NCBI RefSeq assembly: GCF_000208865.1
Contig: NC_018392.1
Coordinates: forward strand, 1,508,793 to 1,572,792
From: Neospora caninum Liverpool
Lineage: Eukaryota > Apicomplexa > Conoidasida > Eucoccidiorida > Sarcocystidae
Direction: 5' to 3'
DNA length: 64,000 nucleotides
The position numbers and the translations under genes are program-made. Below the pieces are notes generated by a model. The model was not told the DNA's origin and searched no databases. It was given only the letters and a program-made list of their open reading frames with translations. Positions 1-12,887 of this stretch are shown piece after piece. Position 1 is the stretch's first letter. Each line of letters opens with the position of its first letter.

Positions 1-54
1 CCCACTCTGCTCGGCCGACAGTTGCCAATCGACGGCGCTGGACAGCTCGTCTTG
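1..54 (-). CDS. Third visible exon of the PHD-finger gene (candidate)
   Basis: The second exon ends at 516 in the middle of a cysteine cluster (CTVCLE) with a good donor, so the gene must continue. The best acceptor is TTTCTTGAGCAG, with the exon starting at 54. In phase 0 it reads QDELSSAVDWQLSAEQSG to the window edge without a stop. The implied intron of 461 nt matches the 447-nt first intron. A competing acceptor at 458 gives an intron of only 58 nt and a 36-codon tail ending in TAA; reading straight through gives a stop at 441. Confidence 0.5.
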
Positions 55-3000
55 CTGCTCAAGAAACGCACCAGGAACGCAGTGACAAGGGATTCAGAAT
101 TCACACAACGCCCTGAGTCGCCGCCACCAGAAAAGCGGAGCGCCCCACAGACGCGGACAGACACTCGCGGCGAGAGGAAGAGAGCACCGCCTCGCGGACA
201 GGCGGAGGAAACAGCGGAAACAGAGGCGAGCTCGCCAGCAACGACAAGGAGAAGCCACGGGGGCGAGAAGGCTTCTCTCTGCTGAGGACCAGCCGGGCAA
301 ACATAAGGGAGAAAGAAGTCGGCAGAGCGCGACGGCGTGGGACGGCAGATTATTTCCAGTTCCTGCTCTGTGGAGAGACAGAGATCTTGACATGATGGCG
401 AAGGAGACGACCGGCGAAGCGAGCGAACCAACAAAAGAGGTCAGCTCCACGTTTTCCCTGTGACGAAAGAAACGCAGAGACACGAGCGTCTGAGAGCTAT
501 GCATGTCTTTCTCACCTCGAGACAAACCGTACACACACCGGGTGGGTAGTGATCTGGAGGCAGGGGATCCCATTCTTCACTTTCTTCTCTCGCGTCGTCG
601 CTCCGCCCTTCCGCAATCGCATGGTCTTCCGCGGACTGTCTCTCGAGCCACGGGAAGGGCGTCCGGCGATTCGCCCCCGCCCCTCTCTCGCAGTCTGTCT
701 CGTCTCTTCGGCCTCCCGAGCTGAAGCCGATTGCCTCAGAGTCTCCACACCCGCCGGCGCCGTCTCGGGCTCCGAACCCGTCACTGCCGGCTTCCCCTCC
801 CACGCTTTCCAGGTGCCCAGACACCCCAGCTGGCGCCCCGGCATCGCTTCCCGCTCCACAGGGCGCAAGAGGCGGCAGAGCAGCCACAGCAGACCCCGGC
901 GCGGGAAATCCTTTCTTGTCGACTCCGTCGGCGCCTGGCCTAAGCTTTGGCGGAAACCGAACTCCGGGCGATTGCCACGGCGCGAGACTCTCGTGAGAAA
1001 AATTCGAAAACGCCGCCGGGAGAGGGCTGGCGCCCCCGGCCTTCCGGCGCTTCTTGCATGCGCTGAGATTCTTTCCCACCTTCCCGCCAGCGCGGCCTCC
1101 CAGGTGAGACTCCGAGTCGTCGGCGCCGTGAGCGACACCGAAGCCGTCAGCGTCGCCTCGGAGCGCATGCAGCGCAGGAGGCGAGGGGTCTGGCGGGAAC
1201 AGGGCATTTGGAGACTCCGAGAAGGGGAGCGCTGGGGAAGCAAAAGCGTCGCCAGCGCGCGGCAACATAGAGGAAGCGTCCGGTGTACAGACGAGCATCG
1301 ACCGATACGAGAAGCCTTCGGGTTGCGAAAGGGAAAGACGGAGAAGCCGGTAGTGCATCTGTTCGGCTTGGTCCCTGCGAGCAAGAAAGGAGAAAACACA
1401 GACAAGCTGTGAGCCACGCCGCTCCGGAAAGGACGCACACGGCGGTACACACCCACACGAGAAGAGCCTCGTTTGCTTTCTGGCCTCAGAGAGCGCCCCA
1501 ACGGCGCAGGACACACGCCGCAGAGACCAGAGCACGAAGCTGGAACACGCAGGGACACCCTCGACAGAACCACGCCGCTCCCAGGCAAAAACAGTTACCG
1601 CACTGGCCTTCACAGGCGAACTTGACGCAGAGGGAAGGGCGCGTGGTTTGCGTGCTGGAGCCGTGGAGGCACAAAACAGGCGACTCAAGTCGAAATGCGA
1701 GGGCGCGTGCCGGCGAGGCGCGAAACCATTTCTCTTCTCTCTGGCTTCGCCGTTGCGCTCCAAACGCAAGATTTCTTTGCGCTGTCCACCCTAGTCCCCC
1801 TCCCCGCGACGCCCGACTCACCTAGCCCGCGCGTGCGGGGCGAGATGGGCGTGTTGAGGGCACCAGACGTGGACGACGAGGCGCTTCATGAGGAAATCTT
1901 CCCAGAGAGGTCCCCAGCGACTGGTTTGCCGTTTCGACGCGTCTCGAGTTTTCTCCTCGCCAGAAGGCGCACGCCCTCGTTGCGCGCTGAGACGCGCGCC
2001 GTCTCGCGCCGATCCAGCCTTCCAGCGCTTTCTCTCTTCTTCGCTTTTTCCAAAAGAAGAGAGAGGCACTGCTTCCGCTGCTCGGCCTTGTCGCGCGTCG
2101 TCTCCAGACAGGGCGCGCGACGCAGCTTTCGACGGAACCAGCAGGTCGGCGCTTCCTCCGCCGCTGTCAACGTCTTTGCCTTCGTGAGAGGCAGAGAGAG
2201 CGAGCGCCGCGGACGAAAGAGACGAGGACATCCAGGCGATCTCTTCTTCCTCCTCCTCCGACGAATCCGGCGGCGAGACGTCGTCCAGGCTTTCAGCGCG
2301 ATACGGCACCCCGCCAGGGAGATAAAGATCTTCCCCCGGGTCGTGGTGCTCTTCGCCCCGCGTCTCCACTGTCTCCACGGCCCTCCCTTCCTCTTCCTTC
2401 CCGTTTCGGCTCGCGCGCGCGCGCCGCGCGGCCCACGGGAGCAGCCTGTGCGTCCGTGGAGAAGGGGCGAGGACGGTGAAGACTGGAAACGCGTTCAGCC
2501 ACGCGCAGAGAGGATGGAAGAAACCGGAGGCGCACGCGCGGCAGGCGCACCTCTTCAGGAACCCCTCCTGCATGCCGCAGACGATACAGCTGGGGCTCTC
2601 GGGCGCAGGCGCGGCCCACGGGTCTCTGGCAGAGCGAAGCGGATCCGGGCCACCCGAATACCCACACAGCGCCGAACTCGGCACAAAAGCCCCTGGCGAG
2701 GCGGGGGGAGACGCGGCGTCGTCGACGCCTTCCCGATCCTCAAGGGACATGGAAGAGGGACGGGTTGGCGGAGGACCGTTCGAGGTCTCATAATATGGGA
2801 GTTTGCCGGCGGGAGCTGGGTCTGGGAAGAACGCGGGCGTCTCAGGAGAGGGAACGCCTCCTCCTGAGACAGAGGAGACGACTGAGAGTGGCGGAGCGTT
2901 TTCAAGGCCTTCGTCAGCCCCGCGCCGTCGCCCAGGGGAGGCGCCCGATCCACCGGTTCGCAGCTTCTTCGCTCCGTTGTCTCGGCCGTCTGGACTCTGT

Positions 3001-6000
3001 GCCACTTTGCCTTCGCCCCCGGTTGCTGCCTGGTCTCTCGCTGCCGTGTGCCCGTCCCTCTCCACCTCCCTCGCCTCCGCCCTCTTGCGTTTCCTGTCTC
3101 CGCTGTCTCCGTGCTGCTCTGCGCAACCCCGCGGCCCCCTGGAAGTCTCCCGCACCTCTCGCAGCGCGTCTTTCGAGCGCCGCATGCAGCGCGCAGCTTC
3201 CCGCTTCTTCTGGCGGCGCAAGCCCGACAAGTCCCAGGGCTCGAGGCACTCAGTGTCTAGACACCGCGTGTACGGCATCATCCACAGAGCGCACATGACG
3301 TGGACCATGTCGCCTCGGTCGACGCGTCGCCACTCTTCGGGTCTCGCGCGGCGCGTGCCGCACGGGCGAGACGCTCTCGTCGGAGAGGTGAAGACCGCGG
3401 GCGAAACAGAGAGATCCGGCGACGAAGATCGCGACAGAAGGCTGTCGAGAGAGTCGTCCCGTTGCACGCCTCCCTGTGCACCCCTGCAAGGGCCCGGCTT
3501 CGCATGTTCTTCCTGGACACCCGTTGCCCGATCCTCGTGTCCGTTCCGGCGCATCTCCGAGTTGCCTGGCGACGTCTCTCTCTGGGCAGAGGCGGTCGGA
3601 CCTTTCCTTTCTTTTTCTTCCTTCTTCTCCCTCGGTTTCGGCCCACGACCACTCCCCGCACTTCCCCGCCGCCTCTTCTCACTGCGGCGGTCCTCGTCCA
3701 GGCCGCCTTCTCTCTCGCCGCGCTCCCCGGCCTTCCTGGACCGGCTCCGGCGGTGGTCTTCATCGCTGCACGTGTCTCCGTCCACACGCGCGAGTTTCGT
3801 GTCTCCGCTTTGTTCCTTCTCGGTTTCGCGGGGGCCGTGTGCGCGTCCCCGGCGTGGCTTACGCGGGGTAAGTCGCTCGAAGAACACCGCAGACTTCAGC
3901 GCGCCGCCCGCCCGTCCACAGATGCAGCAGACCGCCGAGGCGCAAACGAAGTTCTGTCTCTGCTGCTGAAGCCCAAAGAGGCGTCTCTCCTTTTCACACC
4001 GCGAGCATAGCCAGTCGTCTCCGCCCCCCGCGGCAATCGACGCTGCGACCACGTTCGGCGCGGGCGCAGCGCCGCGCTGGCTGAACGGGCCCTGGAAGGG
4101 GACAGTGGAGACAGTGTGGGGTCCACCGAGGGCCGCAGGGCCGGCGGTCTTGGCGTCGTGGCTCTGCGTGGCATCGGCGACGGGCCCAAACGCGGACGAG
4201 GTGCCAGGTCGCGGCGACGCCTGCGTCAGCGGCGAGCAACAGACAGCGTAGCAGTACCGGTGAACAGTCACTCTGCAGCACGTACACTGGAGCAGGCGGT
4301 TGATGTGGTCTTGCGTCGAGGTCCAGCAGACTGAGCAGTAGGAAGACAGTGGAGCGTCCACAGGGGACGCCGAACGCGCTCGCGTCTCACCCACGCGCCG
4401 CTGGCTCGCGTCCTCTCGCTCGCTCTGGTCGCCTTCTCTCCGCCCTTCGTCCTCTCGAAACGCGCGGCGCCGTCCGTCGCCGCGACTCCTCCCGCCGTCG
4501 GCCTCGCCCGCGGCTGCAGACGTTCCAGGGGATGAAGCCCCGCCACTGCAAAAGACCGAACAGCCTCCTCGCCGACGACCCCGCGAGCCTGGTCCGTCCG
4601 GTCCCCAGTGCTGAGCACCCCAGAGCGCCCGTGCGTGCGCGACCTCACCAGCGATTTCGGGTCGTCCACAGTCCCAGTTGCGCCCTGGGTTCCCGTGAGG
4701 TCTTTGTGCTTCCGCGGCGCGCCGAAGCTGCGCGCCCCGGAGCGAGGCCGAGCAGGCGAGGCAGCAGGAGCCCTGGCAGGATGCACCGCAGTAGTCGCGG
4801 TAGCCTCTGCGGACTGCGTCGACGAGAGCGGACCACCTCAGTCGACTAAAGTAGTGCCTGAGGATCACCTGTTGTTCCTCGACGCGGTCCGAGATGCGCG
4901 CCGGACTGTACAGGACTTCCTTCTCGAGTCTGTCGACGAGCACGTCTTTGTGCGCCGACAGCTGCCTCTCGAGGAGCGCGGCTGCGATGTACGTTGCCAC
5001 GTAGTTGCACTCAATGAGCAGGGTTTCGTCCTCTTCCGGGCTTTCCTCGAGCGGCGACGCGTCGTCCCCCGACCTCTTGAGCGCACGCGAGGCGGACGCA
5101 GCGAGCGCGTCCCGCCGCAGCCGTTCACTCATATCGCAAGCGAGGCGCGTGATCCGCCGGTTGAACACTTCAGCAGCGAAGGACAGGCGCACCCCTTCGT
5201 GAGGGTCCGACAGGGACGGATCCGCAAAGGAGTAAGAAGAAAACGAAAAAGGGGCGAAAGACGCATCCAGATCCCGGAGCGCCGCCGCGCCTGCGAGCGC
5301 AGCTGCGACGGCGGAAGATGGAGGAAGAAGAGCCACGTTGCCAGCGACGAGGGGAAGGCCCCCGCGGGGCTTTGGAGACACCAGAGCCGTCGAGGCCGAC
5401 CCGCCCTTGGCGAAAGGAAACCGCTCCCGCTTCGCTTCTCCAGAGACGAAGGGCACCGCAAGAGAGACTGTGGAGTCCACTGAAGCGGACGCGGCCGCAC
5501 ACCCGCCCCCAGCGCGAGAGGCCAGCTGGCCGTCGGGGCAGCACGCCGAGGACGGAACAGAAGACGCAACAGGCGAAGAATGCAAAGGCGACGAATGCAC
5601 AGAAGGGATTCCCGGGCGGTCTGGGTGGGCGTCTTGTGGGAGCGCCGAGGCACGCTGGCATTCCGGATCGGTCAAACGCTGCGCATCCCGCGTGTCTGCC
5701 GGGGCGCGTTCCGAGTTGGAGTCGCCGCTCGCCGTCTCTTCCTGCGCCCTGTCTCTCTGCTCCTGCGCCCGCCGCAGTGGGAGGGTGTTGTGGACGCTCC
5801 CGAAGTCGATTTTCAGGGCACACGAAACCGCGAGCGAGGACGACTCATCTGCGGGCGCGGCGTTCGGCGAGCCGGCGAGGCGGGAAGAGGCTGGAAGCAC
5901 GAGAGAAGACACGACAGGCGCCTCATGCGCACATGAGGAGGGCGACGGGAGCGCAGACGGCGCGGTGAACGAGAGCGAAAGAGGCCGGAGCTTGAGGAAG

Positions 6001-9000
6001 GCCGCTGGGTAAGGCGCGAGGGGCAAAACTTCGTCGAGAGTCACCGTTTGTTGGGTTTCGCGTGTTGTCCGCTCGCGCTCCTCTCTCTGGGGGTGTTTGC
6101 TCTCTCCGGCGGTTTCTCCCGCGTGCACGTCCCGCATCTCTGGTTTTCCGTCCTTCTGCACGTTTCCTCGCCCCACACCCGCGTCGGTGTCTTCGCCTGC
6201 CGCGTCGGCGTCGCCAGCGCTTTCTCTCGCGGCTTCCTCTTCTGTGCTCAGGAGGTCCTCGTAGAAGCTGAGCAGCTTCTCAACCTGCGTCGAGAGAGCG
6301 GCAGGGGAGAGGGACGGCGTCCCCGTGGAGGCGCCTTTTCCTTTTTCTGCGCCCGCTGAGCCGGCAGCGGAGAACACGGACGGCAGGAGATGCGGCAACG
6401 AGGGAGAGGCCAGAAGAGACAGCGAGGCCCGGTACTGCTGGATGAGGTCGCGTTCCGCGCGGCGCTTTCTGGCCGCTTCCTCTCGCGATTCGGCAGAAAC
6501 CTTCAAGGACGCGTACGCCTGGACGCCGCCAAAATCCAGCAAGGTAAGCACGCACGCCTTTCGCTTGCTCTCGCGCCTCTCGTCTTCGCCCTCGCCGCAC
6601 GAAGCAGCGGGGAGACGCCCCCCGCTGGTTTCCACGGCAACCTCCTCGGCCGCCTTTCTCTCTCTCCGAGAAGACAGGGACGGGTCTCGCGATCCTTTCG
6701 GAGACGCAGGGACCGCGTCGCGGTCGCAGGGCGCTCCCAGCTGTGCGCCGTCCGCTTTTGGAGGCGTCGGGCCTGGCGCCTCTGCGTCTTCGCTGTCTCT
6801 CCCCACACCTGATCCATCGGCCTCTCCGGCACTGCCTTGCGCTGCCACAGAGTGTCGCCCTTTCCGCCCTTCAAAAGACGAGGAGGGAGAAGACGCCAGC
6901 GAAAAACTCCCGTCTTCCCTGTCTCTCCCTTCGTCGCCCAGCCAGCCTCCAGGCGTCCCTTTCCGCGAGCGTCTCCCTCGGGTTCCGCTTCGCCCCGAAG
7001 ACGAGAGGAGCGCCAGCCTTCCCGAGCTGTCCCCTGTTCGATCTGCCTGCTTCGCGCCCTCGTCCCCGAGAGAATGGCCCTTCGTGCTCGCCCCACTGCT
7101 GCGTCGACTGCATGCCCGTGCGGCAAATTTCTCGCGTCTCTCCCGGCCTTCTTGCGCGCGACCGCGTCCACTGGCCCCTGTCTCCAGACTCGCTTGGAAA
7201 CTGGTGCGGTGAGAGAGAAGGCCGCCCTCCCGAGGGGTTCCCGCTGGCAACGCCTTTCTTCCTGCTGGCGAGCCAGGAGGCGAACGCGAAGGCGAGAGGC
7301 CCGCAGCCTCCGCCGCATCTTCTTCCGGCGGAGACACCAGGCACACGGAGTCTGTCAGGGCGGGAAGCGCGCAGGGCGGAGGGAGAAGTCTCGCGTCTTC
7401 TTCCTCGTCCCACGCGTTCTCGCGGGCGCAAACGCGGATGTAGAAAGGCAGCAGAAAGGTCTCGAAGAAGCTGAAAGAGCCAGAGAGCGGCAAACTCGCT
7501 GGCCAACGAAGCTGGACCCGCAAGTCCGGCGAGGGCATTCCACCTGCGGACTGCCGGAAGAGAGACGAAAAGGAAGGTGCACCCGAGACAGACGTGGAGA
7601 GCGAGAACGGACAAGCAGCGTGAGCAGGAGGGGCGACACGCAGTCGAGGGGACGCTCCCCACGACGTCTCCGCATGCATTCCGGGGGACTCCGGTTCAAA
7701 ACCCGAGACAGGTCCGCTTTCTGAACTGAGGACTTGAGAGCTCCAAGGGGGCAACTCAGGCACGCAGTTGCCGGCGAGACCTGGCTCCTCGAGCGCCCCT
7801 AACCCCGGACTGTCCAGCAAAGCCAGGGCCGGCGAGGCCGGGGTGTGAAGACACGAGCCGGGCCCCGGGGGGCTGGGGCGAGCGGGGAGAGACTCCACAG
7901 CCGCCTGAGGAGACAGTGGAGATGGGAGCAGCGAAGCGGACGAGGGCAGGTGCGAAGGCGAGGCGGTCAAGGAGTGCGCGGAGGACGGCGAGGAGGCAGC
8001 ATCGTCGGAGTCGAAGAGGAGACGGCGAAGATGCTCGCCGGCAGCCACCGCCTTGCCGCGTTCTCCGGGAGGAGTCAGGCGCAGGAGTTGGGGGGCGAAG
8101 ACGCCGAAAACGACGCGCTTGAAACGCACATCAAAACGGTGCCACTGGAGCGTGGTCCCACGCGTGGCCGCCGCGTGCACGTTCGTGTTTCCCGCGGCGC
8201 CCGTGTCGGGCGCTGGCCCGCCTGCGTCGGCGGTCACGCGCGAAGACCGCGAAGACGCTGGAGACTGTGCGGGGCCTCGCAGTGGCAACGAGGGCGACTG
8301 CGGGAAGGGACTGTCTGAGGTCCGCGAACTGGACGGCAGCTGCGGAGATCGCGACCTCGAAGACGCAGGCGAACCGGAAGAGCGCGAAGACGGACGAGGC
8401 GAGTGCGGCTGGAAGAGACTGGGCCCCGGGTTAGGCCACGCGTCCATCGGCGGCAAGAAAGCAATGTCCGGTTGTGTTGGAGGGTTCGGAGACATCGACG
8501 GACCGTCGCTCTCTCGCACTCGCGCTCTCTCCGCCCACCCCCGCGCGGGTTCTTCACTCGTCGCGCCCGGCCTTGAGTCGCCTCTCGGCTCTCCGTTCTC
8601 TCTGCCTCCTTCTGTGTCGCCTGCTCTGGCCACTCCGCGCTGGTCCCTCGCGTCGCGCGCCGCGCCACGAGCCGCGACGGCCGTGGGGTCTCCAGCCTCT
8701 GCGCTTCGCGCCGGGGCAGCGCCTTGCTGCGCGACTCCAGCGCGCTCTCGCCTGTCTGGCTGTTCTCTTCCTGGCTCCGCGGGGCCTCCCAACTGCGTTT
8801 CCCCCCCAGCCGGCCCCGCGCGCCCCGCGGCCGAGACCCACGCGAGCTCGCCAGCGTCAGCGCGGGACGTCCCCGTCGCCGACTCGACAGGCTGTCGACG
8901 CTTCAAAGAGGAGACAAGGCGGCGACACAAACCGGGGACTGCAGCCCGCCTGGCGACGGCGAGCGAGGTCGAATCTGCGTGAGCCTCACACAGCACCGCT

Positions 9001-12000
9001 CGCCAGATGTGCCCGCCCCACAGCCGTCGGCCTGAAGAGCTCCATTGCGACGCCGGCGGCAGAGGCACGAAGTCGCGTTTCCGCTTCTTCGTTTGAGCAG
9101 AATCCGAGCCCGGAGACGATGTGCGGCACCGGCTGCAAAGACTGGGGGTCGCGTTCTCTTTTTCATTCCCTGCTGCGCCGTCGTCCGCGCACCGGCTCTC
9201 GCCTCCGTCGTCCTCGTCCCTGTCTCGTGGGGGTTCCATGTCTCTCTCTTCGCTTCGGCTTCTTTGGACCTCCCGTCGCCTGTGGCCGCCGCAGCCAAGC
9301 GCAAACGCCCCAGCCCGTCCTCTCTCGCCTCGCAGCTCTTCCAGACCGGCCTCCTCTCGATTCTCAGAAAAACGTCGTCCCTTGTCTTTCTCCCGCGAAT
9401 AGAGGAGCAACATCTCTTGAATGAGTGCCCCTTTCTCTTGGGCGCAGGACGCATGCACGCGGGCCTTGCAGCCGGGATACGCGCAGGCGAGCGGGAAGCC
9501 TCTGAAGAGCGGCGGCGCAGCAGCCTCCGCCGAGGAACCAGACGGACGCAGAGAAGAGAGAGAAGCTGAAACAGCAGAAAGAGAGGGGCGAGCGTCGCTT
9601 GACGGCGCGCTGGACTCTCCGGAATCTGCGGATCCGAGAGAAGTTGCTGAGTCGTTCGCAGTCTCTGGCGCGGCCTGCGTTTCTGTCGATTTGTCGTCTG
9701 AGGCGGCGGCCACGCCCCCTGAAGCCTCTGCGTCGAGTCCCGAAGGTGCACGGGCGAGAGATGGAGACGACGAAGCTAGCGACGGCGCCTCTCGAATCAA
9801 ACTGCGACAGGAAGGAGTTGCGAGTCCAGAGGCGCAGAGCGAACATGACCAGCAGTTGAGACCGGAGAGAAATAAAAGTTCGGAGACTTGACTGGTCGAC
9901 AGCCCTCGAGAGGCAGGAGACGGTTCGACCGTTCGGTCGTCGCTCTCGGCTTTCTCCAGAAGCTGCTCAGCCCCCGCGTGTATCTCCCTCTCTGTCTCAT
10001 TTTTGCCACGGTCGCCGTCTTTCTTCGCCGCTCTTTCGCCGCCCCCTTCTCGCTCCGTCGCCCCAGACGAAGTCTGCACGTCCGCGCTGGCTTCCGCCCC
10101 ATAGAAGGCCCCAGAGGCATCCGCGCTGTCGTCCTCGCGCGTCGATGCAGACACAGAGACGCCGCGGGCGCTTTCGCTTCTTTTTGTGCGTTCTCTTCGT
10201 TCGAAAAACTCCGCAACGGGGTCGGGCACCAGCTGAGCCTTTGTGTAGATCGCGCACGAGCTGTGGACAGGCGGGGTCGCTCGGCTTTCGTCCGGGAAAA
10301 AATGCTCGAAAATGCCGCCTTCTCTCCCGCACAAAACGCACCGCAACGCCTCTTCTCTCTGGCCTACCCGACCTGTGCCCTCCACGGCCGAAAAAAACGG
10401 GAAATCACCACAAAGAGAAGGAAAAGCGGACGAGGACCCAGATGAGGCCGCGCAGGGACTGGAGGGCGACGCGGGCGAAGGTGGCGGCGAAGAGGGACGA
10501 GCCTGGCCGTCTCCAACCCCGACCCCTCGAGCTGCCGACAGGGTGTGGAAGTGGCTGTGGAGAGCCGGAGAGGGAGAAGTCTTCTCTTCCTGGCGATGGC
10601 CTTTCAACTGAAGAAACGCGCAACTCGTACACTGGAAGAGCTTCAAGTAGCGATCCCGCACGCGCCACGCGGAAGAGCCCTCAGATTCGCGTTTCTCCAC
10701 TGCATGAACAGGGGCGGAGAAGACCGCCGAAATGAAGTCGGAGAACGAGAGCCCATCCTCCGGCGACTGCGGGCCTTCGCCAGAGCCCGTGCCGTCTCCT
10801 CTGGAATTTGGTCCTCCTGTCCCTGCCGCGCCTACCGCGCCGCCCTGGTCTTCCTGAGGCTGCGGCCGTGCGTCTTCGGGCCTCTCCTCGGCGGCGCGCG
10901 CGGCAGTCGAGAACTTTCCTGCGCGGCCAGACAGACCAGCCTGCCGCCCGCCTCTCTTGAAAGCCGCGTACGCAAGATGAAGAAGGTGCGACGGAAGACA
11001 AAACAGGTGAGCCGCCACCCGGCACGTGCGACAGCAGACGATTGGATTCTCCTCCGTCAGCCCCTTCTGGCCACAAATGGAACATGCGGCGACGCCCTCC
11101 ACACGTCTGCCTGCTTCAGGCGACGCTTGGTCCTCAACGTGCTCTGGCGCGTCACAGTCCTTTTCTCCCCCCTCTTCCCCTGTCACCTTCTCGCGATCAG
11201 CCTCTGTCCCTGTCGCGGCCTCTTGCTCGTTGTTCTCTGCTTTTCTCTCTCCGTCTTTCTCTGCCTCCACCCCTTCCTTCTCTGCCTCCGCCTCTTCCTT
11301 CTCTGCCTCCGCCTCTTCCTTCTCTGCCTCCATCTCTTCCTTCTCTGCCTCCATCTCTTCCTTCTCTGCCTCCACCTCTTCCTTGTCTTTTTTCCGGGTC
11401 ACTTTCTCCGTGTGTTCCTTCTCTGTGAAGTGTTGTTCGTCTTGCTTCGGTACTGCTGGACCCTCTCCGTCGCCTTGTAGGCTTCCCCGTGTTGTTTCTT
11501 TCGCACCGTTCTCTGCTTCTCCAGTCACCTTTCTAGAGGTCTGGTTTTCGAGAGCAGGGAGCGCCGAGGCGTGTCTCTGTCGTTCCTCCTGTCCAGCGGC
11601 ACCGGCCGGCGCTGGAGGCTTCTCGGTTCCGGGCCCAGAGACTGCTGGTGAGTCCTCTGTGGAGGGGCCGTCGCTGGATCGCCCCACGTCAGTCTCTGCA
11701 CCGGAGACAGGAGGCGAGACTGCAGGGGAAGAATGCCGGACTCCAGAGACAGCGGGCGGGCCGCAAGGAGACACCTGCGGCGAGGCGGGAGACGGAAGAG
11801 ACGCAGGAAGCCGCGGCGCTGGAGACGCTGCAGAGGGAGAGGCGTGGACGTTCGCGAAGAGAGAAGAGGAGAGACGCTCCGTCACGAGCGACAGGAGCTG
11901 AGCAGGAGTGATTGCTCCAGATGTCACAAGGTCCGACTCCATGCGCTTGCGAGCCGCCTCGGCCAGAGGCTCGGAGCTCTCCGGGGCCCCGCCTCGCGAG

Positions 12001-12887
12001 GGCGAACCCAGGGACGCGAGCGGCGCGGACTTGGAGGACGGCGACGGCGGCGCGGGTCGGAGCAGCGCCGAGGGCAAGAAGGCAGGAAGTTCCCGAGGAA
12101 GCGAAGACGACGAGACTTGGGCTGGTTCACTGTCTCCACCTGCCGCGGGGTGGCCCCGCTCCGGTCTCTGGAGGGAAAGGTTTTTCTCGCGAGTTACGAG
12201 GAACAGCCGCAACAGCTCCTCGCGCGGTAGGCCTGCGGCCGGCTGAGTCGCCGGTCGAGGGCTGTCTATCTGGAGAGGCGACGCCGCACGGGAAGGCGAC
12301 GAGAAAGCAGGCAGCGCGGGAGGTCGCGGACACGGGCGAGGCGAAACAGAAGCGAGTCCCGCCACCGCAGGAACAGAGGCGGGGCGAGGAGCCGGAGTTG
12401 GCTGCAGCTGTCCGGGAGGCGTGGGGCGCAAGGGCGGGAAGGGGTCGGCGAGAGACGCTCCGAGAGGCTCTTGGCTTCGCTCCGGGCCTCCAGAGGTCGC
12501 GGCGGCCGTCGCCAAGCGCTCTGAAAACTGAGCAAGAAAGTGCGGGGACGCGGGCGACGCGGGAGACACGGGAGACGAGCGAGAGGCCGCGGGAGAAGTC
12601 GAACCAGGAGAGACGGGGAGCCGAGACGGAAGGGAAGAGACAGACGGGAGAGAAGAGACGGCCCCAGGCGAGGGCGACGCAGCGAGAGCCGTGCCCAGCG
12701 AGAACTCCGGAAGCGAGCGAAGGCGTTGAAGACTCTGAGGGTCCAGCGCCTGTTGCTGAAGAAGGAAAACAAGCTGCTGAGGCGTGAGAGAACGGGCGGA
12801 AGGAGGCGCGAGAGAAGAGGGACCGGAGGGGTCGGTGGAGCGCCTTCCTGGACGGCGCGGCGACGACATCGCGGCCTGTTCTCTCAA
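1..12887 (-). CDS. Giant PHD-finger protein with two PZP modules (3' end beyond window)
   Basis: Exons read as 12887-1822, 1374-516 and 54-1 (continuing off the left edge); donors GTGAGT and GTGAGA, acceptors TTGCTCGCAG and TTTCTTGAGCAG; phases agree. The visible part is at least 3993 residues. The first ATG at 12887 is followed by a second at 12869 (MSSPRRPGRR), so the start is uncertain. Zinc ligands fall into two PHD-knuckle-extended PHD sets. Set 1: PHD ~600-755 (CSICGQKG to FQCTSC), C2HC knuckle ~854 (CVLCGREGG), ePHD ~1016-1300 (CWSCSLC, HASC, LCEAH). Set 2: PHD ~2850-2965 (CSVCW to CSRC), knuckle ~2988-3200 (CCICGRAGG, HVMC), ePHD ~3436-3680 (CIVCGMQ, FHPLCAW, WCPQH). A further CTVCLE at ~3972 may begin another finger. 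Known: PZP modules in BRPF, JADE and AF10 bind histone H3. Inferred: nuclear histone reader. Most of the remainder is Ser/Pro/Ala/Gly-rich disorder. Family confident; ends are not. Confidence 0.85.
11252..11392 (-). repeat. 21-bp coding tandem repeat (EAEKEEM heptads)
   Basis: About six imperfect 21-bp units encode a seven-residue acidic/basic repeat (EAEKEEM, EAEKEEA, EAEKEGV) around residues 500-548 of the PHD protein, upstream of its first PHD finger. The segment is likely a charged single helix or coiled coil. The repeat stays in frame and changes by whole units, so it is a probable length polymorphism. Confidence 0.85.

Noticed and set aside
458..515. 58-nt intron and a short exon ending in TAA as the 3' end of the PHD gene
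   Set aside because: The intron is far shorter than the others here, while the acceptor at 55-57 gives a 461-nt intron and a protein-like open exon to the edge. It remains an alternative.
2914..12787. Many 150-310-codon frames on the plus strand across the PHD gene
   Set aside because: All mirror the 11-kb sense frame, whose zinc-ligand pattern is conserved; the plus frames are Arg/Pro-rich and share no motif with known families.
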